Assembly (NCBI GenBank): GCA_963580455.1
Contig: OY756958.1
Location: 19,046,501-19,110,500, forward strand
Reading direction: 5' to 3'
Origin: Euonymus europaeus
Taxonomy: Eukaryota; Streptophyta; Magnoliopsida; Celastrales; Celastraceae
Length of the DNA: 64,000 nucleotides
How positions within the stretch are numbered: the first letter of the stretch is position 1; each line of letters opens with the position of its first letter. The notes under the pieces were generated by a model. That model saw only the letters and a list, made by a program, of their open reading frames with translations, ran no database searches and was not told the origin of the DNA. Below, piece by piece: positions 1 through 11,660 of the stretch. The position numbers and the translations under genes are program-made.

Positions 1-243
1 AACTATAAACAAACCAAATGTGTAAATCTTGTATCCTATGCTCAAACTAATTGGTTAATAATTTCATCCTATCAAAATACTTTTTGCGGAGACATCAATA
101 AAAACGAAATCCATAAAATATTTATGATATTGCCTAGAACTCTCAACAATTTTTAGCAAATGCATCTCTCTCTAATTCACAAAAATCATAAAATATGACA
201 TTCAACTAGCGATTGACCAACAACAATGAGGTGAGTTTTTTTT

Positions 244-1320
244 AGACATCTATTTTCAATTGTTTTGATAGCTTAATTTGAAATACCTTGCATTGACAAT
301 TGAATCATGTATTCAATCAAGTCTTGAATTTTTTATTTATTAAGAGGTATTATGTTAAACGTTTGGAATAGAACAAGTTTCTAACCCTCTAGGAAGTTGA
401 ATAGAGCGGATTTTTAATATTGAAACTATATATTATCGGGCAAACTAGAAAACATGTGTTAAGAGTAAGTATATCCAGTTACTTATTTTGTTTTAATATT
501 TTTGTTAATTAATTATATTTTATTTTTGATATCAGAAAAGTTGATATTGATCCAATTATTAGACTCTTGCTACACAATTGATCTAATGTTTGGCTGAGAA
601 TTCTGGAAATTAATGGGATAGAGACTAGTAGGAATTTTTTTCATGTAATGGGGTGGGTTTTATTTGTTAAACAACTGTTTTCTATTATTAAAATCATTTT
701 ATTGAAAAAAGCGTGTGATTTAATGAAAATTAAATCAATGAAATCTTAATTTTTTTTTGTTAAAAGGTAATATGCTAAGGTTTTTGTTGTTCAAATCCAA
801 AGTACATTAGAACTATTCATGTTTTTATGCATTTTCAATCACAAGATTTTCTTTTTTATTCAATATGAAATACAAAATTTAAAGTCATTAATATTTATCA
901 TTTATTATTTTACGAGAATTTTATAGAAAATATTGATATAAAACAATAAGAAAATGTTGGCGGTAAATCAATCCAGATATACATATAGCTCAATTGTATA
1001 TTTGTCGGGAAGAGAAAATAGATAGGCACGTTTGAATAGAATGAGTTTCTAACTATCTGAGAAGTTGAATAGAACAAATTTTTACTTTTTAACACTCTAA
1101 AAACTTGAATAGAGCGGGTTTTTAAAAGACTTGTTTCATTTTTGTTCTTTTTTTTTAAAAATTGAATTGGACTCTATTAAAATATGTTTATTTTCTAGGT
1201 TTTATATATAATAGGAGTAAATCAAACTGTGTATCAGAGATATACACAATTGGAGAAAAGTTTGTACTAAAGATGCCGATCACTTTAAAAGACCTCCGTC
1301 GAACAGCTGCAATATCATAT
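244..1320. repeat. 1.08-kb direct repeat, copy 1
   Basis: This copy aligns almost end to end with 2643-3727. Both start at TTAGACATCTATTTTC and both end just after a GATCACT..GACCTC segment. Inside each copy a short AT-rich phrase containing TTGAATAGARCG recurs several times. No reading frame is convincing. The edges do not show a clear TG..CA, so I do not call these LTRs, although two long terminal repeats of a non-autonomous element would look similar. Confidence 0.7.
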
Positions 1321-1767
1321 TAGAAGTATGAAATGTGGAAAATGTTTTTTCTAACTTGTCAGCCTCAGTAATTTTCTCCTTACAAAAATCAAATTGTGAG
1401 GTGATTTTGTACATAGCAGAATTATAATCTCGGACTGATTTATAATCATGCAACCTTAGGTACATCCAGTTATAACGAGCTTTAGGAGGATAACATTCTT
1501 CTGGTGTTCATACATCTACTTTAAATCATTCCACAAGCGAAGATGATTTTTCTCCATGAGGTATTCGGTCTTTAATTCCTCATGAAGATGGTGACGAAGG
1601 AAAATCATTGTTTTTGCCCGATCCTTCTGAGATTCGATATTTCCAATTTTTATGGTGTTATCAGGACCCACAGCTTCCAGGTGAGTCTCGGCATCAATAA
1701 TCTAGGATAGATAATTTCTTCCAGAAATATCAAGAGCAGTAAACTCTAAACTTTTCAACATCGACAT
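1280..1767 (-). pseudogene. Ty1/copia gag fragment (UBN2-type)
   Basis: The minus strand reads as the N-terminal part of a plant copia gag. An ATG near 1767 is followed by a segment with SGRNYLS, DAETHLEA, HHLHEELKTEYL, LWNDLK and, at the low-coordinate end, TSQFDFCKEKITEADKLEKTF and STFHTSN. These match the conserved order of the gag UBN2 family. Two in-frame stops are visible (after YLS and after NDLK). The reading is cut where it meets the direct repeat near 1320. Pol is missing, so this is a truncated relic. The matching PBS-like site and LTR lie just upstream at 1860-2147. Confidence 0.75.
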
Positions 1768-1876
1768 TATGAATTATTACAAGAAGCTAAGGAAAATATA
1801 GATATGAGGAATTGTTATTTACAACCTGAAATGCGTGCTTTCAGAACAACGGTAGAGACTCGTGCTGATAACATAT

Positions 1877-2147
1877 TGAAATTAATAACAATTGCTAGTT
1901 TTGAAATAACAATGGCTCAATTGATTCAAATAGAAAGAGATAATAAGAGACATGATATTTAGAACTGAGAAAGAAGAAGGAAATATTTTCACTCCAATAT
2001 TGTTCTTCTAATCCCTAATCCATTTGCATGTATTACATTACATATATAAAATATTATATTTCTATATTTAGCAATGTAAATGTCAACAATACATAGAAGC
2101 TAATGTGGGTTGGTGGATCATCCATATCAATTAGAATATCTATAACA
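1877..2147 (-). mobile_element. Copia LTR (minus strand) with adjacent primer-binding-like site
   Basis: Read on the minus strand, the segment begins TGTTATAGATATTC, ends TTTCA, and is followed by TTATCAGCACGAG, a common variant of the tRNA-Met-type priming site in plant copia elements. The gag relic starts about 110 bases further on. The order LTR, priming site, gag is that of a 5' LTR. The distal half of the element and the second LTR are not in this window. Confidence 0.6.
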
Positions 2148-2642
2148 AAGAGAACATTTTTCTCTAATATTTGATGTTTTTTAGGGATTATTATATGAAA
2201 ATTCTTAGATTAGAGGTTGAAAATCAGAAGGGTGTCCAAAATTGTACAAGAGGCTTTTAATCTAAGATTTTAAATGCTACCAGTGTTTTGCTGAAACAGG
2301 TCAACTCACCAACTGACCAACGAAATATCTAGAGGATAATAACGATGAAACTTATAAGATCAATACGTTGTGAAATAATCTGAATCATAAAGTAACATCG
2401 AATCAAGAAGCTACCAAAACATCGAGGAAGCATCAAGTTTGAACTCCAAAACGATAGGATGGAGCACCGATGGAGCTAGCAGCAAGATTGAATTGAACGG
2501 AGAGCGGAGATCGATGGAGAAGGAATCTGACAGAGATAGATGAAAACAATTTCTTTTTTGTTTTTTTTTTGTCCTGAATTTGGTCCCCGGATCAAACCCC
2601 TCAGAAAAATGAAAGGACAGAGAGTAAGCAAAAATATAAAAT

Positions 2643-3727
2643 TAGACATCTATTTTCAATTGTTTTGATAGCTTAATTTGAAAGACCTTGCATTGAAAAT
2701 TGAATAATGTATTCAATCAAGTCTTGAATTTTTTTATTTATTAAGAGGTATTATGTTAAACATTTTGAATAGAACGAATTTCTAACCCTCTAATAAGTTG
2801 AATATAGCGCATTTTTAATATTGAAACAATATATTATCTGGCAAACTAGAAAATCATGTGTTAAGAGTTAGTATATCCAGTTATTTATTTTGTTTTAATA
2901 TTTTTGTTAATTAATTATATTTTCTTTTTTATTTCAGAAAATGTTGATATTGATCCAATTATTATACTCTTACTGGACATTTGATCTAATGCTTGGCTGG
3001 GAATTCTGGAAATTAATGGGATAGAGACTAGTAGGAATTTTTTTCATGTAATGGGGTGGGTTTTATTTGTTAAGCATCTGTTCTCTATTATTACAACAAT
3101 TTTATTGAAAAGAGCGTGTGATTTAATGAAAATTGAATCAATGAAATCTTATTTTTTTTTTGATTAAAAGATAATATTTTAAGGTTTTTGTTGTTCAAAT
3201 CCAAAGTACTTTAGAACTATTCATGTTTTTATGCATTTTCAATCACAAGATTTACTTTTTTATTCAATATGAAATACAAAATTTAAAGTCATTAATATTT
3301 ATCATTTATTATTTTACAAGAATTTTATAAAAAATATTGATATAAAAAAATAAGAAAATGTTGGCAGTATATCAATCCAGATATACATATAGCTCAATTG
3401 TATATTTGTTAGGAAAGAGAAAAGAGAGAGGCACATTTGAATAGAACGAGTTTCTAACCATCTCCATCTGACAAGTTGAATAGAGCGAATTTTTACTTTT
3501 TAACACTCTAAAAACTTGAATAGAGCAGGTTTTTAAAGACTTGTTTCATTTTTATTTTTTTTAAAAAAAGTTTGAATTGGACTCTATTATCAAAATATGT
3601 TTGCTGTCTAGGTTTTATATATAATAAGAGTAAATCAAACGGTGTATCAGAGATATATACAGTTGAAGAAAATTTTGACCTAAAAACGCCGATCACTATG
3701 AACGACCTCTGTCTAACACTTGCAACA
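2643..3727. repeat. 1.08-kb direct repeat, copy 2
   Basis: Second copy of the repeat at 244-1320, in the same orientation, with scattered substitutions and small indels. The two copies flank about 1.3 kb that includes a minus-strand copia gag and LTR remnant. Either a duplication or a decayed element with long terminal repeats could explain the arrangement. Confidence 0.7.
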
Positions 3728-3784
3728 TCTCATAAAAACCCAATAGTAAGCAAAAGAAGTGTTAAGAGAAAATCTGGTAAATAA

Positions 3785-4900
3785 TAAATATGAATGCATA
3801 ACAAATAAAATAATGTAGATTATTCAACTATTTAATTAATAAATTAACAATAAATTCCCCTTCTAATGGTCCATACAAAAAAAATCAAATTTGTGATGAC
3901 CCATGGACTCTGTCTGTGTATCTCTGAATGGGAGAAGACAATGTTGCTGACCTGGAATTTTTGGATCATAAAAAAGACATGAAAATTTTAAATTTTAAAT
4001 ATAAATTCAAAATACTTTGTATTTTTTTAGTTTATATTTGATTTTTATTTTGAACAAAATTATACCGCTGCACTTGCAATCTCGATTAAATTGTAATTAA
4101 AAAAAATAGTGGCTAAAAAGTCACTACAACATGATCTATTGCAAAATTTTCATAGTTGAGCCCAAGCACCGGCTAAACAACGCGTGCTCGACCGGGTACA
4201 ACTGTCCTCGCTTGAATGTTATACTTAAAAGTATTTATTTTATCAATATACTTTAAATATGTGACCCATTAATTTATGAATTAAATATGTAACCGGGATG
4301 ATTTTGGTCTTTTTAGTAATTATGCTTAGAAAGTTATTTGTGAGCCAGATGAATAGTTTAATGATTGTCTAAGTTACATATATTAAAAAATAAAAATTTT
4401 ATATTATTGAATCAATACATTTTGTTGGCAAAATCATATCACCGAAATACTTAGTCATATTAACAAAAAATAAATTTCTCAATAAATTTTGTTGGAGTCA
4501 ATAAATTTATATTATTGTGATTGCTCAAATCTTTTGGGTGAATAGGAGAACATATTCACGTGAATTTTTTTATCAAACAAAAAAATTGTTGTATCACTTG
4601 AAGGTTCCTTACCACCTTAGTGTCCAAAGCAGCGTGATACAATGGCGATTTATTGTAAAAAATTAAAATTTGCCTACAGGGAAAAGTTGAACAAGCGGAA
4701 GCCATATTTATTACGTCTAGAAAAGATTTATGAAGAGAAATGGGCTCTAGGCTACCTGGAGTTGCATATTTTTCATCTTCTCAGACTTATGCTCCACGAC
4801 CTTGGGACGGACACAAAGAGGGCCATGCCCACACTGAATTATTTATTTATTTATTGATTTTTTTCTTTTGCCTTTGGCCTATTTTGCCAACTTCGAATCT
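3785..4900. other. AT-rich stretch without recognisable gene
   Basis: I see no coding region, RNA gene or element termini here. The only longer open frame (4642-4857) has no family resemblance and an arbitrary composition. Confidence 0.6.
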
Positions 4901-4920
4901 CAACATTTGCCCACCCTAAT

Positions 4921-5139
4921 ATGCTTTGGTTAAGCCAACATTTATCCACACTAGTATACTTTGAGAAACTTAATACTTTTGTTATTGATGTGCATTTTAA
5001 CATTCATTTATCAAAATTAAAAGAAATCAGTGATCTTGCTCAACAAATGATTGATACTAGAAGACAAGATTGCTACATCATAAACAACATTTTTTGTCGT
5101 AAATTTTTTATTTTTAATAATCAACTTGAAATCAAATGA
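4921..5139 (+). pseudogene. Possible hAT-type transposase C-terminal remnant
   Basis: A 72-residue open frame contains LKEISDLAQQMIDTRRQD followed by a hydrophobic stretch. Plant TTF/MYM-type hAT proteins often have a segment of this kind (Leu-x-x-Ile-x-x-Leu-Ala-x-x-Met-Val-x-Thr) just before the dimerisation domain. The dimerisation domain itself is not visible downstream and there are no termini. This is a weak resemblance only. Confidence 0.25.
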
Positions 5140-5937
5140 GTGACCAATAATTCAATGATATTTTAGTTTGGTACATGAAGAAATATATTTTTGATGCTAT
5201 TAACTTTCAACTGTTACTTATCGCTTTCACATAAACTTTTGATTTTTAGTGTTATTTTTTGTAATTTTGAACGCATAATTAATAAATAATTCAAAAAAAT
5301 AAATCCAAGGGCATCCTATTAAACTTTGCCCATCCTGATCAAAATTTATACGTCTGCCCTTACATGACCCTTTTTTTGTTTTATCTAACTAGAACACAAT
5401 TCTTATCAATTAATGACAATTGGATTTACACTGCAAGAACCAAATTAATTGATTTCAGCCTTTCACCAATGATATGTTGTTTCTACAATTGTTATTTTGC
5501 CTTTCACTCTTTTTCTCTAGAGTTCTTCTCCTCTTAGACATTTTCTCAAACACCTTATAGGCATATGTCCTTGTGCACTTAAATAAAAAAAAATGCGGCA
5601 AAAGACATATATCATTGTGCATTTAAAATTTTCATTTACTGGCAGATTTTGGGTTTGAGCTTATTTTTTACAAATTTTGGGGCCTAGTGCCCAAGGAGGC
5701 AAGGCGCTTGCTTTGGGGCCTAGGGCCCTGGATAAGAATAAGTGGTGGAAGTATGGAGTAACGATCTTGATTTTTATTTTTTTTGAATTATTTCTAGGTC
5801 GTTTGTTAAAAAATAAGAATTCAAAATAAAATGTTGCATTATAAAAATCATATTTACAAATTATTCAATTATTACAATTATAATGTACAAGTTCTCATAT
5901 TTTGTTGATATAATGTTGATTTTTTTCTTATAATAAG
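5140..5937. other. AT-rich stretch, nothing recognised
   Basis: No coding potential, RNA gene or clear repeat boundary seen. Confidence 0.5.
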
Positions 5938-6351
5938 AATGTCCTACGCAAGTGTGTGCATCAACAAGTAGTATAGAAAAATGAGAGAGTGTTGAATCCA
6001 CAAGGAGGATAGAATAAACATTGGTCATGTTAATGGAACATAAATTAATTAAGTCGAACGATGATTAACAATTTGGATTTATTGTTGTCTTTTTTATTTT
6101 TATATATTTTTTTAAACAGTAAATTATAATCAAATGTACCGTAAATTTGCTACTAAATCAACTATGAGAAAAGCCTAGGGCAGAAAATTTCCGGCAAATC
6201 ATCTCGTAAAATTTATCATGCAATTCCTTTAATAATTAATAACTCATTGTGATATGCCACCAAAGAAATAAATTATTCATTTACCTCTTCCAAAAAAAAG
6301 AGAACCAATCATCATCCTTAATCCATCAACTATATGCCTATGTTGATAAAT
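5938..6351. repeat. LTR-leader-like repetitive DNA, left part
   Basis: The segment starts with a phrase of the type CAAGTGTGTGC..AGTATAG..GAATCCACAAGGAG, close in character to 37200-37260 (CAAGTGTACTAG..AGTACAAG..ATCCACAGAGAC). It appears to continue at 7215 after the inserted MULE. Such sequence is common in large non-autonomous LTR derivatives of plants. The assignment rests on resemblance only. Confidence 0.3.
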
Positions 6352-7214
6352 GGGAAAAGAATCATTTTGGCCCCTGTTCTTATCAAAAAATGGCAAGTAA
6401 GGCCCTTAAATTTTAAAACGGGTTAAAAGAGCCCTCGTACTTCTCATGGTGGAGCAAAAAAGCCCTTCCATCTATATTCCGTCAGAACAAGAGTTGCGTG
6501 GCCGTTAAGAAGCTTATGTGTTTTTTTAGAATATTTTATACATTCTAAGTTTCATTTTTATTGGTTCAAAGTAATCCTTGTACTTCAAGGCTTTATCCAT
6601 TTAAGCCCCTATAAATTTTAAGTATAGGGCAAATGAACCCTTCTATTTTGACAATTATTAAAGCATAAATAATAGCAAAACAACATCCCTCCATCTCTTC
6701 CACATTTTCTAACCTTCTCTCTAGCATTCAAAATCTCCTCATCATCTTCATCGGAATTGTCTTCAGGAATGACTGACTTTTCTTCTTCAGTGTTGTAATC
6801 CTTGTTAGAACCATAATCGATCTGCTCCACCATTTCTTTGTCTTGGAAATTGTCAGAACTAGGAATGACTTTAAAACCCCTAAATCTCAAATCGGTTAAC
6901 CGTGAACTTATTCTACACAATTGCATGAAGAAGAAGACGATGAAGAATACAAAAATAAAAACGACTAACTGGAATTGTCAACCTGGAACCTATTCTATGC
7001 AATTGCAAGAAGAAGAAGACAAAAAGAAGATGATCCCATTTGGTAACGGTCACATAACTCTTGTTTTGATGAAAGATAGACGAAAAAGCTTCTTTGCTCC
7101 ACCATGAGAAGTACGAGCACCATGAGAAGTACGAGGGCTCGTTTAACCAGTTTAAACTTAAGGGGCTTACTTGCCATTTTTGATAAGTACATGGGCCAAA
7201 ATGATTATTTTCGC
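6352..7214. mobile_element. 863-bp Mutator-like element with ~105-bp inverted repeats
   Basis: The left end GGGAAAAGAATCATTTTGG and the inverted right end GCGAAAATAATCATTTTGG continue as a long terminal inverted repeat of about 105 bp, through GGCAAGTAAG and CCCTCGTACTTCTCATGG. The element is flanked by a perfect 9-bp duplication TTGATAAAT at 6343-6351 and 7215-7223. Long inverted repeats plus a 9-bp duplication are the signature of MULEs. The interior has a minus-strand acidic open frame (about 6650-6926) that may be the 5' end of a transposase, but no catalytic domain. It is therefore non-autonomous. Confidence 0.85.
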
Positions 7215-7778
7215 TTGATAAATTGAACAACAATGCATTAAGGACTTCTCATTCAAGTGCACATGCCCGAATGATATATTCCTATCCAAGAGAAAATCCA
7301 ATTATCTATCAAATAGACGACCAGAATATATGTCATTCAATTTATTGGGTAAAACCTCCATTATCTATTCCTAGTTCACAAAAGGTTTTCCAAAAATCCT
7401 CCTAGTGTTGATCAATCACAAGAAAACATTAAGAACAAATTAAATGAACATATCACACATGAGCATTAATCAACTTCACAACAATTTTAATTCAAGCAAA
7501 AATTTGGGTTCCATTGGGACCCCAAGCAAACAAATTAGTTCATCACCAAGATTAAACACAAAAGTATATTCATGATTAAACCCATATCAAATCAGCAATA
7601 AGAGTCTGAGAGAATGAGAAATAGCAAACTATATCAAATCCCTCTTCTCTACAACTCCTCTTTTGATCTTCAATGGCTGCCCAAAACCTCTCTAGCTGCT
7701 GCTCACCTCTCTTTCACCCAATGAAAACCCAACTACTCGATTATTTTCTTTTACAACAATGCCTTTCCCTTTTGATAA
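7215..7778. repeat. LTR-leader-like repetitive DNA, right part
   Basis: Continuation of the 5938-6351 sequence beyond the MULE insertion. It contains AT-rich leader-type sequence and ends near 7778, where a MULE-like terminus begins. No gene is visible. Confidence 0.3.
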
Positions 7779-8544
7779 GGATTTTTTGGAAAAATGACTC
7801 CCTTTTGTATAATTTTTGAAAATCTAAACCCTCATATAATAAAATCTATATTCTAATCCATTTATCATAGGAAAAGACAAAGTTGTCCTTACACCCATTT
7901 TCACACAATTTCCCTCAAAAAAAACCCTAGAATCCATGAAAACCAGCTCGCTTGCCTGGCTTTTCCCCTCCCTCCATGCGTCTTACCTCTCAAACCCTAC
8001 ACATATGCACAAAAATAGACATGCTCTACTTTGGGTCCATTTGGATCAGAGTATGTCTCATAGAGTATACGCTCTCGTAAAACATAAAAGCTGAGAGTGT
8101 CTGAGGTTACAGAGTATACACTAGCATAAACTCTGAAACAAACAGAAGCTTTGTTCAAGGTTTTGAAGTGAGGTAGATCTCTCAGTTTGTTCATCTTTTG
8201 TCACAACGACGTCTCCCAAAAACGCCAACGATCCTAAACTAGAACAAAGAACGAAGGCAGGCTCTGTGTTTGAGTCGACAAACATACCCGTGTTCAAGGC
8301 CATTCCTAAGTGTCCAGCCCTTCTTCGGCTACATATCGAAAGTTGCATGTTACGTTTTATCTCTTGTTCTCAGTTTTTGTCTAGCATTTTAATTTCATCT
8401 GAGAAGGAATATCATAAACAAAGGTTAGTCTAGTGCAGTTGGTTTTTAGAAAGAATTGCTATAGTACAATTTGGTACAAAGTCAAAATTTCGATGATAAA
8501 TGTAGTTATTGTTCGTCCAGAAGTAGTTTCGTTCAGACAATATC

Positions 8545-8830
8545 TTTGGTTGAGAAGTAGTTTATTTGTTTAACTTGGTCAATTTTTTCATCAAGAAGTG
8601 TTTTGATTTTCCTTTATCAGGGTCAATTTTTTTCGTTGAAAAATATCTGTATTTTCATTTATGTTGGTCAATTTTTTTCTGTTGACAAATAGCTTCATTT
8701 TTCGTTTATATGGGTTAATTTTCTCGTTGAGAAATAGGTTTATTTTTTCGTTTGGGTAAACTTTTTTCGTTGATAAGTAGTTTTATTTTCGTTTATCTCA
8801 GACAAAAATTTGGTTGATAAATTTATGGTT
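8545..8830. repeat. Degenerate ~45-bp minisatellite upstream of the transposase
   Basis: About six to seven imperfect units, each built around GTTGAnAAATAG, a T-rich stretch with TTTCGTTTAT, and GGGTCAATTTTTTT. The array lies between the MULE left end and the first transposase coding segment. The GTTGATAA core recurs in the transposase intron at 13803-14010. Confidence 0.6.
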
Positions 8831-8962
8831 GATGGATATCTATATACGTTTCGTTGACAAATAGCTGTATGTTTGGTTTATAATTTTTCGCATGTAAGTT
8901 TTATGTTGATAACTGTGTAATTAATTTGTCGTTGACTACTTAATTATCTCAGTGATTCAGGA

Positions 8963-10054
8963 ATGGAAAAGGTTAGCATATTGGTATGATATTGTGGCTC
9001 TTGGGAACGTGTTGGACTCAATTATGCGTATAAAGGAGGGAAGGGTAATGGCTTGATCATTCCAAACGATATTTCTTATGAGAAATTGTTGGATATGGTG
9101 TATGAATTGACGGACAAAGATCGTCAGACATATAATGTCCAATTAAAGTACATTTAAAATGTTCATGATACATTTATAATATCCAACTAAGCCCGTTGAG
9201 ATTGAAAGAGATAGGTACGTCTGTTTTCTGGTTCGATGCAATAGCGACAGAAGCATACTTGGGACATCTCTATGTGTTACAATCACTAATAGAAACGTAT
9301 TTGATGATGCTAATGATATGGAATTTGATTTCAATGACGATCAATATGATATCGGGTATACAAAAGTTTTCGATGAGCCTGAAAAACTTGGATTTAGCAG
9401 GAACATGGAGAACTTTAATGAGCCTCCAATCAATATATCAGAAGTGAATGCAAATTATCGTACTACTATCGAAGAAAATATCTCGTCACAGGGTACTACT
9501 GTTGGAATCGGCGCTTCTAATTCTATTAATTCGTCACAAAGTTGTGGTAATATGATCTCCTCCAACAAGGATGTTGTATTTGATGATGCAGGTACCGTTT
9601 TGAAAGTCGACGAAGTATTTCCTGATAAGAAGAGCTTGTTTAAAAGGTTGTGTATTCATGCTCTTCAATTTCACTTTGAATTCAGAGTGGCAAAATCGAT
9701 AAAAACTCTTTCCGTTATTAAATGTAAAGTAAATAAATGCAAGTGGTGGCTTCGAGCAACCAGAGTTAAGGACACCTCTTTCTTCGTCATCAAGGTACTT
9801 TGAAATAGCCATCTATCTTGATCTTGTTTTGAATATAATGATGCTCGGCAAGCGACATGAAGGGTTGTTGGAGAATGAATCAAGTCTAAATACGAGGGAA
9901 TTAGCTGTATTTATAGGCCAAAGGACATTGTGAAGGATTTTGAGAGAGTGCATGAAGTTTCTATCAATTATGATAAAGCTTGGCGGGCCAGATAAAATGC
10001 ACTACTTTCACTGCACGGTACGCCGGAACAATCTTTTGCTCAATTACCATTTGT
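8963..10054 (+). pseudogene. MuDR-type transposase, N-terminal half
   Basis: The order of domains is that of plant mudrA proteins. First comes a PB1-like N-terminal stretch (YKGGKGNGLIIPND, YEKLLDMVYELT). An acidic linker with VFDDANDMEFDFNDD follows. Then comes the MuDR DNA-binding region at about 9600-9800, with VFPDKKSLFKRLCIHALQF, a CKVNKCKWWLRA motif and FVIKVL. The start of the catalytic part follows, with YRPKDIVKDFERVHEVSI and YDKAWRAR. Stops occur after LKYI, in the HEG/VVGE region and after RAR, and the frame shifts at least once. The gene is cut at 10054 by an inserted LTR and resumes near 12970. Confidence 0.8.
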
Positions 10055-10479
10055 TGTACCCCGATTTTTGTCAATGTCTAAAAAGTCACAAAATTTCAAA
10101 CTTGAAAATTCACAATTAATATTATTTATGAGCCCAAGATGAACTCATTTAAAACTTTAGCCCAAGTGAATAAAATAGCCCAAATACAACGCATTTGTTT
10201 TTTTAATTTTATATCCAATAAGTGAGTCATTTAAGCCCAAAGAAATGGTTTGGCTCGTTACTCAACTTGAATCCAAATCATTATCCCAATTTTTATCCAA
10301 ACCAAATTTATCTCAAATCCATAACTCAAAATCAAGCCCAATTTAAAATCAACCCAAAACATTTCATAATACAAGATCAAACCCAAATCTAAAACTCAAA
10401 TAAAAGCCTATCTCATTTTTCAAATACTAACCCCATTATATTTATTTTATTTTATTTCAGCAACAACTTCCGACTTCTT

Positions 10480-10925
10480 TTCTCTTTATCAATTTTTCAA
10501 CAACAACTTCCCACCTCTCTCCTCTTTATTCATTTTTTCAAACAACAATTTACACATTTTTCCACACTTCTCTCATCTTTATTCATTTTTCAAACAATAA
10601 TTTACACATTTTTTCACACCTCTCTTATCTTTATTCATTTTTCAACAACACCCACATTTTTTTGACACATCTCTCCTATTTATTCATTTTTCAACAACAA
10701 CTCCCACATTTTTCCACACCTCTCTCCTCCTTAATAATATTTCAACTCTAATCCACACATTTTTCCACACCTCTTTCCTTTTTATCCATTTTTCAACACC
10801 TCTTTATCTATTTTTCAACACTAACTCACACATTTTTTCCACACATTTTTCTCTTTATTCATTTTTCAAAACCAACCCACACATTTTTCCACACATCTTT
10901 TCTTTTTATATATTTTTCAAAATCT
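10480..10925. repeat. ~50-bp minisatellite inside the Tat-type LTR
   Basis: About eight imperfect units of the form TTCATTTTTCAACAACA plus CACATTTTTCCACACCTCTC and CTCTTTA. Unit length varies from about 45 to 55 bp. The array lies in the 5' part of the LTR, upstream of its probable TATA box. Confidence 0.75.
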
Positions 10926-10957
10926 AAAATAACTCTCAACTTCATCATTCTCACCCT

Positions 10958-10966
10958 ATAAATACC
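10958..10966 (+). promoter_or_regulatory. Probable TATA box of the Tat-type LTR
   Basis: CTATAAATACCC precedes the segment GTGAGGGGATCC..GGCCTTAGGGG by about 20 bp, an arrangement common in LTRs of this lineage. Transcription itself is an inference. Confidence 0.45.
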
Positions 10967-11170
10967 CTCTTTCGGAAAAAGTGAGGGGATCCTTTTTTGA
11001 GGCCTTAGGGGAGAAAAATCCTTCTTCTTCTCCTAGATCCAGCATCCATGGTCCTATTCTCTCCAAATTTAAGCTACCACCACAAATCTTCTTCTCTTTC
11101 ATTACACTAAAAATCACAACATCACCACACAAACCATCATCCTCACTGTCATTATCCGTTCATCTTCTAG

Positions 11171-11660
11171 AGCTTCAAATTATAATCCGACCGTTAAAAA
11201 TCAAGATCACTCATTCCTCTAACCACTGGCCAAATTTCAGCCAAATCGAACCACAAATAATCCTCCATCAGTAACTATTCTCGAGACTCCATTTTGAGAA
11301 ATATTCCCAACAAATCAGTTCGAAAAATAATTTCGAAACGGACATTATGGAGCTTCAACTCATAATCCGACCGCTCCAAATCAAGAATCTACTATCTTCT
11401 AACCAATGTCCAAAATTCAGCCAAATCAAGACACAGATAGCCCTCCATCCATCACCATTTTCAAAATTCCATTTTGAGAAATATTCCTACATAAATAAGT
11501 TTGGAAAATAATTTTCAAACTGGCCTTCTGAAGCTTCACATCACAATCCGACCGTTCAGAATCAAGAATCTACTGTCCTATAATCACTGTCAAAATATCA
11601 GCCAAATCCAACCATGGATAACCCTTCAAACGTCAATATTACCCAAATGGTATTTTGATA
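11171..11660. repeat. ~180-bp tandem repeat, 2.7 units, inside the Tat-type LTR
   Basis: Units start at about 11171, 11350 and 11531 with AGCTTCAnnTnATAATCCGACCG, followed by AATCAAGA..CTACT, CAGCCAAATC, and CATTTTGAGAAATATTCC. The third unit is truncated. The repeats are imperfect, so the array is old. Confidence 0.75.

Noticed and set aside
1..4000. The 1.08-kb direct repeats as classical LTRs of one retrotransposon
   Set aside because: No TG..CA ends, priming site or polypurine tract was found at the repeat edges, and the inner copia gag runs on the minus strand with its own LTR.
6838..7107. Acidic and basic open frames in the small MULE
   Set aside because: They cover a doubled GAAGAAGAAGA-rich segment; no catalytic or DNA-binding motif is visible, so no gene is called beyond noting the minus-strand frame.
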